Shown: in pieces, positions 14,226 to 16,830 of the stretch | Layout: every line of letters starts with the position of its first letter | How positions within the stretch are numbered: position 1 is the stretch's first letter | Assembly (NCBI GenBank): GCA_964407285.1 | Contig: CAYOVG010000135.1 | Coordinates: 1-16,830 of the forward strand | Source of the DNA: CAYOVG01 sp964407285 | Lineage (GTDB): Bacteria; Desulfobacterota; Syntrophobacteria; Syntrophobacterales; Syntrophobacteraceae | Direction of reading: 5' to 3' | Length of the DNA: 16,830 bases | Position numbers and translations under genes: made by a program | Notes under the pieces: model-generated | Database searches by the model: none | Told to the model about the DNA's origin: nothing | Seen by the model: the letters and a program-made list of their open reading frames with translations, nothing else

Positions 14226-14834
14226 TCATTCCTGGTGCAACTTTTCCAGCGGATCTTTTCCATTGGGGAACATGGCCCCGATGAGGTCGAACTGCCCGGT
14301 ATCGAGGACCGAGCAGTAGCGCATGCCCTTGTTTCCCCCCACCATCATGAGCGGTCTCGCTTTATCGACATCGAGAGCACCCTCCGGAGTCAGTACATCG
14401 TCGGACACTTCCAGATGCAGCACCTTCCCCACGACCAGGACATAATCCGTCTCTTCGTACTCCTTGTGCAGCGCGCACTCCATCCATGCGTAGCAGCCGG
14501 CTATCCCCGGTGCGCGAACGAGAGTCGAAGGCTTCTCCACCAGTCCCGCCAGTTCGAATTCATCGACCTCCGGGGGAGTGTGTTTTGCGGTGGGAATCAC
14601 CTTGTCGGCCAGATTCGTTCCCGCAAGATTGACGACGAACTCACCGGTCTCCCGGATATTCTTCAGCGTGTCCCTCCTGAATGCGGATGCGAGACAGATC
14701 AGGTCGAGGGGCCGAAGCACGGGCATGATGCAGGAATACGGGGCGATGTTTCGAATTCCGTCCGGACTGATCGTCGAAATGAAAGTCACGGGCAGGGGCA
14801 TGAACTTTTCCCTTTTGAACGACTTCAATATCAT
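14226..14834 (-). CDS. Flavoredoxin-like flavin reductase (FMN-binding split barrel)
   Basis: 202 residues, the normal size of the flavin-reductase-like/flavoredoxin family, cytoplasmic, with no signal peptide. Family blocks: PVTFISTISPDGIRNIAPYSCIMPV (the flavin-binding 'P.p..vtt...dG..N.apys' start), LICLASAFRRDTLKNIRETGEFVVNL, a central segment with LVGKVLHLEV-type strand, and a C-terminal RPLMMVGGNKGMRYCSV. Flavoredoxins from sulfate reducers bind FMN and pass electrons. The ATG at 14834 has AGGAGG at an eight- to nine-base distance. Encoded between an exported FmdE-like protein and a TonB receptor, it could reduce an imported metal complex to release the metal; that is inference. Its C-terminus, DPLEKLHQE, resembles the end of the upstream gene product. 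Confidence 0.9.
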   Translation of the reverse strand: MILKSFKREKFMPLPVTFISTISPDGIRNIAPYSCIMPVLRPLDLICLASAFRRDTLKNIRETGEFVVNLAGTNLADKVIPTAKHTPPEVDEFELAGLVEKPSTLVRAPGIAGCYAWMECALHKEYEETDYVLVVGKVLHLEVSDDVLTPEGALDVDKARPLMMVGGNKGMRYCSVLDTGQFDLIGAMFPNGKDPLEKLHQE

Positions 14835-14883
14835 GGCTGTTTTCCTCCTGGCGTTACGAACGGGATCCCGTCAACGAATCTCG

Positions 14884-16056
14884 TTATCGGGCCGTCTGAA
14901 TGAGACCGAGTTTCTCCAACGGATCGACGCCCGGCCGGGCCCAGTCTTTCGGAGAAACCCCTTCCGGCATTTCAAAGGATTTGATGACCTTCACGAACTC
15001 CTCCGGCCTGTCCATCCGCTTCAAATACCAGAGGTCGGCGCAGAGCTTATCGATTGCGTCGTTGCAGGTCTTCGGACACTGCGTCTCGGCCCATTGGAAG
15101 CCGAGAACCACCCCCTCCCACTTTCGCGGCTCTCCGGTCTGACGATACGCAATGGTCGCGGCGGATTGAGCCTCCGGGACCCGCATCGCCTTGTCGGCAT
15201 CCGTGGGATAGGAGACGGCATAGGCCTTCTTGCCGGGTGTTGCGTTCAAGAGGACCATCAGAGCGTCCTCCTTGCACCACGGGTCCACCGAATGGACGAA
15301 ATAGCTGCTGCCGGGTCCGGGAGGAAAATGCTTTTTCAAATAGTTTGCGATGAGAATGCCGGAAGTTACGCCGGGACAGTAGTGATCGTGGAACTCGAAT
15401 GCCCGCACCGCATAAGCGGGTGCGCCCTCGGCGACCGCGTTGGCGATCGTGACGATGCGAAAGGCGTTTGCGCCGAATACCTTCTCATCGAGCTTTGCCT
15501 TGAAGTCGGCTGGATGCGCGTAAAGGTAGGTCGCGTTGATTCGCTCGATTGCCTGCTTGCCGAACAACCGGGACGAAGGCGGCTTTGCGATGCTGCCGGA
15601 GCCGGACGCTCCCGCGAGCGCCGAAGAATTCAACTCGAGGTAGGCGCAAAGGCCCGAAGCTTTGTCGTGGAAGGCGAACCAGAGAGGGTCCCACGAGGCG
15701 GAATGCACTTCCACCAGAGTGTTCCGTCCCCTGCCGGCCCCGGTGGACCGCGCCACGCCGTCCAGCGCTCCCTGTGTCGATAATCCATCGACTTCGGCGT
15801 ACCCCGCATTGGTCACCACGACAAGGTTCTCCTTTCGGGGAGCGGTTCCGGTCTCCTTCTTCATCAGGGCCAGGGATACATTCGTCGCCTGCCTGCCGAC
15901 TGTCGCCCATCTCGCATACCCGGAATCCTCCGTCGCCCCCCTGCTCTCTCCGATACCGGCACAGAGCATGAATACTGCCGGCATGACGAGGATGGCGATC
16001 AGCCTTGCACGCCCTTTCGCACACACTGCCCTCACATTTCCCGCGGACTCGGTCAT
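14884..16056 (-). CDS. Exported FmdE-like protein (putative periplasmic)
   Basis: 390 residues. A signal peptide is visible: basic n-region (KGRAR), hydrophobic core about 19-34 (LIAILVMPAVFMLCAGI), likely cleavage near ESRGA (about 41). The C-terminal half carries an FmdE domain: AFEFHDHYCPGVTSGILIANYL (219-240), where HDHYCPG takes the place of HGHxCPG, and DPWCKEDALMVLLNATPGKKAYAVSY (258-283), matching the DxC..DAIQ..xG.xxGkk block. There is no C-terminal zinc ribbon. The N-terminal half (about 55-200) is not recognised. I chose the ATG at 16056 because AAAAGG at 16071-16066 is nine bases from it but touches the alternative ATG at 16065. It heads the operon with a flavin reductase and the TonB receptor, so a periplasmic metal- or ligand-handling step between receptor and ABC importer is a reasonable inference. 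Confidence 0.85.
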   Translation of the reverse strand: MTESAGNVRAVCAKGRARLIAILVMPAVFMLCAGIGESRGATEDSGYARWATVGRQATNVSLALMKKETGTAPRKENLVVVTNAGYAEVDGLSTQGALDGVARSTGAGRGRNTLVEVHSASWDPLWFAFHDKASGLCAYLELNSSALAGASGSGSIAKPPSSRLFGKQAIERINATYLYAHPADFKAKLDEKVFGANAFRIVTIANAVAEGAPAYAVRAFEFHDHYCPGVTSGILIANYLKKHFPPGPGSSYFVHSVDPWCKEDALMVLLNATPGKKAYAVSYPTDADKAMRVPEAQSAATIAYRQTGEPRKWEGVVLGFQWAETQCPKTCNDAIDKLCADLWYLKRMDRPEEFVKVIKSFEMPEGVSPKDWARPGVDPLEKLGLIQTAR

Positions 16057-16393
16057 CTGAGACATCCTTTTCTCGAGAGATGGTTATTCTGTTCTGTTGT
16101 CTTCACTTAACGCACGAGAAAGCCTTCCTCCCCGCACCTTCGCACGAACGGCAAACCTCGGGCGCGCTGGGATGAAAGCTGCTTCCCGGTTAATGGATAT
16201 TCATACCAATCGAATTTGTGACGCAACGGATACGGCAGGCGCCGGATCGATAAAGGCCGGCCCGAAAAAAAGAAAAGCCGGCAAGGTAGACGGCATTTCC
16301 AGCCGGCACAGCCTTCCTGGCTTGATTGATGTCTTACAGGAGAATGTCTTTCCGTGCTCTGTGCGGTAGCTTCTTACTACGCGGTAGGAAAGC
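16057..16393 (-). other. Leader/intergenic region of the TonB-FmdE operon
   Basis: About 337 bases between a strong promoter and the first gene, with no convincing ORF. On the minus strand it starts with a possible stem CTTTCC (16392-16387) with GGAAAG (16353-16348) enclosing a GTAGT/GCTAC hairpin with an AAGAA loop (16380-16366). A longer-range pairing GCACAG (16364-16359) with CTGTGC (16311-16306) overlaps the terminator's 5' arm by two bases. A terminator follows at 16307-16265. The last 200 bases before the gene show only a weak GGTTAATG/TTCATACC inverted repeat (about 16194-16209). Confidence 0.5.
16265..16307 (-). terminator. Intrinsic terminator in the leader of the TonB-FmdE operon
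   Basis: Minus-strand hairpin GCCGGC (16307-16302) with GCCGGC (16282-16277), a 19-base loop with extra GG/CC pairing, then a T-rich tract TTTTCTTTTTTT (16276-16265). It lies about 86 bases after the predicted promoter's -10 and 209 before the ATG at 16056, so it is placed as an attenuator; it could alternatively stop transcription arriving from the IS element. Confidence 0.82.
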
Positions 16394-16422
16394 ATAATAT
16401 TATGGACCTAATGTTATGTCAA
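16394..16422 (-). promoter_or_regulatory. Consensus-like sigma70 promoter for the TonB-FmdE operon
   Basis: On the minus strand, a perfect -35 TTGACA (16422-16417), a 17-base spacer and a near-consensus -10 TATTAT (16399-16394). The -10 lies inside a 12-bp palindrome CATAATATTATG (16393-16404), which might be an operator. It is the best promoter in the window and lies just outside the likely IS end. Confidence 0.82.
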
Positions 16423-16438
16423 TAGAATCCTGAACCCG

Positions 16439-16830
16439 GAGGGCAATCGCATCTAATTTCGCTTGACGCCAAGGAGCTTCTCGAGGTAGCGGCAGTCCCA
16501 GCCGGCTTTGAGTCTTCTGTTTTTGACGCCCACCTTGCAGGTCTTTTCCTGCTCGATGAGATTGAGCGAGATATGATGCAGCACCGCCATGTTTTCCGGG
16601 CCATTGTCTTTCCGGATACGGGAGCCGTCTTCCCGGAAGGCGATATCGAGCACCCGGTGCAGCTTATTCTCAATGCCCCAGTGTCCCCTTATCGCGCCGG
16701 CTAATCGTTTGGCGTTCTCATCCAGGCTGGAGATGTAGCAGCCGGTCTCTTTCGAGATCTTATCTTCCATATGTCTAAGGTGATTTTCAAAAGAACCGTT
16801 ACCGTGTCGGCCGATTTCTAGGTTACACTT
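16439..16830 (-). mobile_element. Partial ISAs1-family insertion sequence (runs off window)
   Basis: Defined by the transposase fragment. A possible terminal inverted repeat is GAGGGCAATCGCATC starting at 16439, just after the transposase stop; it resembles the CAGGGCAATCGC-type ends I recall for this family, but the other end is not in the window, so the boundary is tentative. Confidence 0.5.
16453..16830 (-). CDS. ISAs1-family transposase, C-terminal part (5' end outside window)
   Basis: The minus-strand frame is open to the window edge (125 residues plus stop). The core ISSLDENAKRLAGAIRGHWG then IENKLHRVLDIAFREDGSRI and NGPENMAVLHHISLNLIEQE-KT, followed by VKNRRLKAGWDCRYLEKLLG, is the hallmark C-terminus of ISAs1 DDE transposases, with the catalytic Glu in GIEN. 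Some usually conserved positions differ (LHRVLD where LHWVLD is usual, REDGSR where REDDSR is usual), and the 20 residues at the window edge match the family poorly, so the copy may be decaying. It sits upstream of, and on the same strand as, the TonB operon. Whether it is still active cannot be judged from this piece. Confidence 0.88.
   Translation of the reverse strand, partial: KCNLEIGRHGNGSFENHLRHMEDKISKETGCYISSLDENAKRLAGAIRGHWGIENKLHRVLDIAFREDGSRIRKDNGPENMAVLHHISLNLIEQEKTCKVGVKNRRLKAGWDCRYLEKLLGVKRN

Noticed and set aside
16097..16369. 90-codon plus-strand ORF upstream of the exported FmdE gene
   Set aside because: It overlaps the minus-strand terminator and leader, has no ribosome site and no recognisable similarity.
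16260..16393. Cobalamin riboswitch
   Set aside because: Only a weak B12-box-like stretch is present; the conserved core (GGGAA, CCGCaACTG) is not recognisable. A covariance-model search would decide.

Overview
GC-rich bacterial DNA with tightly packed genes and strong AGGAGG-type ribosome sites. The gene content (Mla/MCE lipid transport, flavoredoxin-like protein, two FmdE-family proteins, TonB receptor, nickel/peptide-type ABC importer) suggests an anaerobic Gram-negative bacterium of the deltaproteobacterial/Desulfobacterota kind, such as a sulfate reducer or syntroph. That placement is inferred from gene content, not from a marker gene.

Layout. (1) 1-861 (+): the 3' end of a hybrid sensor kinase gene. 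(2) 953-4601 (+): an MCE/Mla-type operon with a permease (MlaE), an ABC-type ATPase homologue that has lost its P-loop and catalytic glutamate, a membrane-anchored MCE protein (MlaD), and a TPR-like lipoprotein. (3) 4602-4956: a promoter-like and strongly foldable leader ending in an intrinsic terminator. (4) 4957-11616 (+): a binding-protein-dependent ABC importer of the oligopeptide/nickel class (lipoprotein SBP, two permeases, two ATPases), with a cytoplasmic FmdE-family protein encoded between the two ATPases. (5) 11617-11895: the convergent junction. (6) 16056-11896 (-): an exported FmdE-like protein, a flavoredoxin-like flavin reductase and a TonB-dependent receptor, preceded by a consensus-like sigma70 promoter and a leader containing a terminator. 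(7) 16453-16830 (-): the C-terminal part of an ISAs1-type transposase running off the window.

How the genes may work together. Blocks 4 and 6 converge and together supply every step for moving a scarce compound from outside to cytoplasm: TonB receptor (outer membrane), exported FmdE-like protein (periplasm), SBP/permeases/ATPases (inner membrane), cytoplasmic FmdE plus a flavin-dependent reductase. A metal, metallophore or metal-cofactor substrate fits the families, but the sequence does not identify it. Both operons start with a leader that ends in an intrinsic terminator, and the two leaders share short motifs, so co-regulation by transcription attenuation or an undescribed RNA element is possible.

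The importer genes carry unusual in-frame repeats: a 9-bp Gly-linker repeat and a C14 tract in the SBP gene, an Asn/Gly micro-repeat in a permease loop, and 30-bp tandem repeats in the first ATPase gene. No CRISPR array, tRNA or rRNA was seen.
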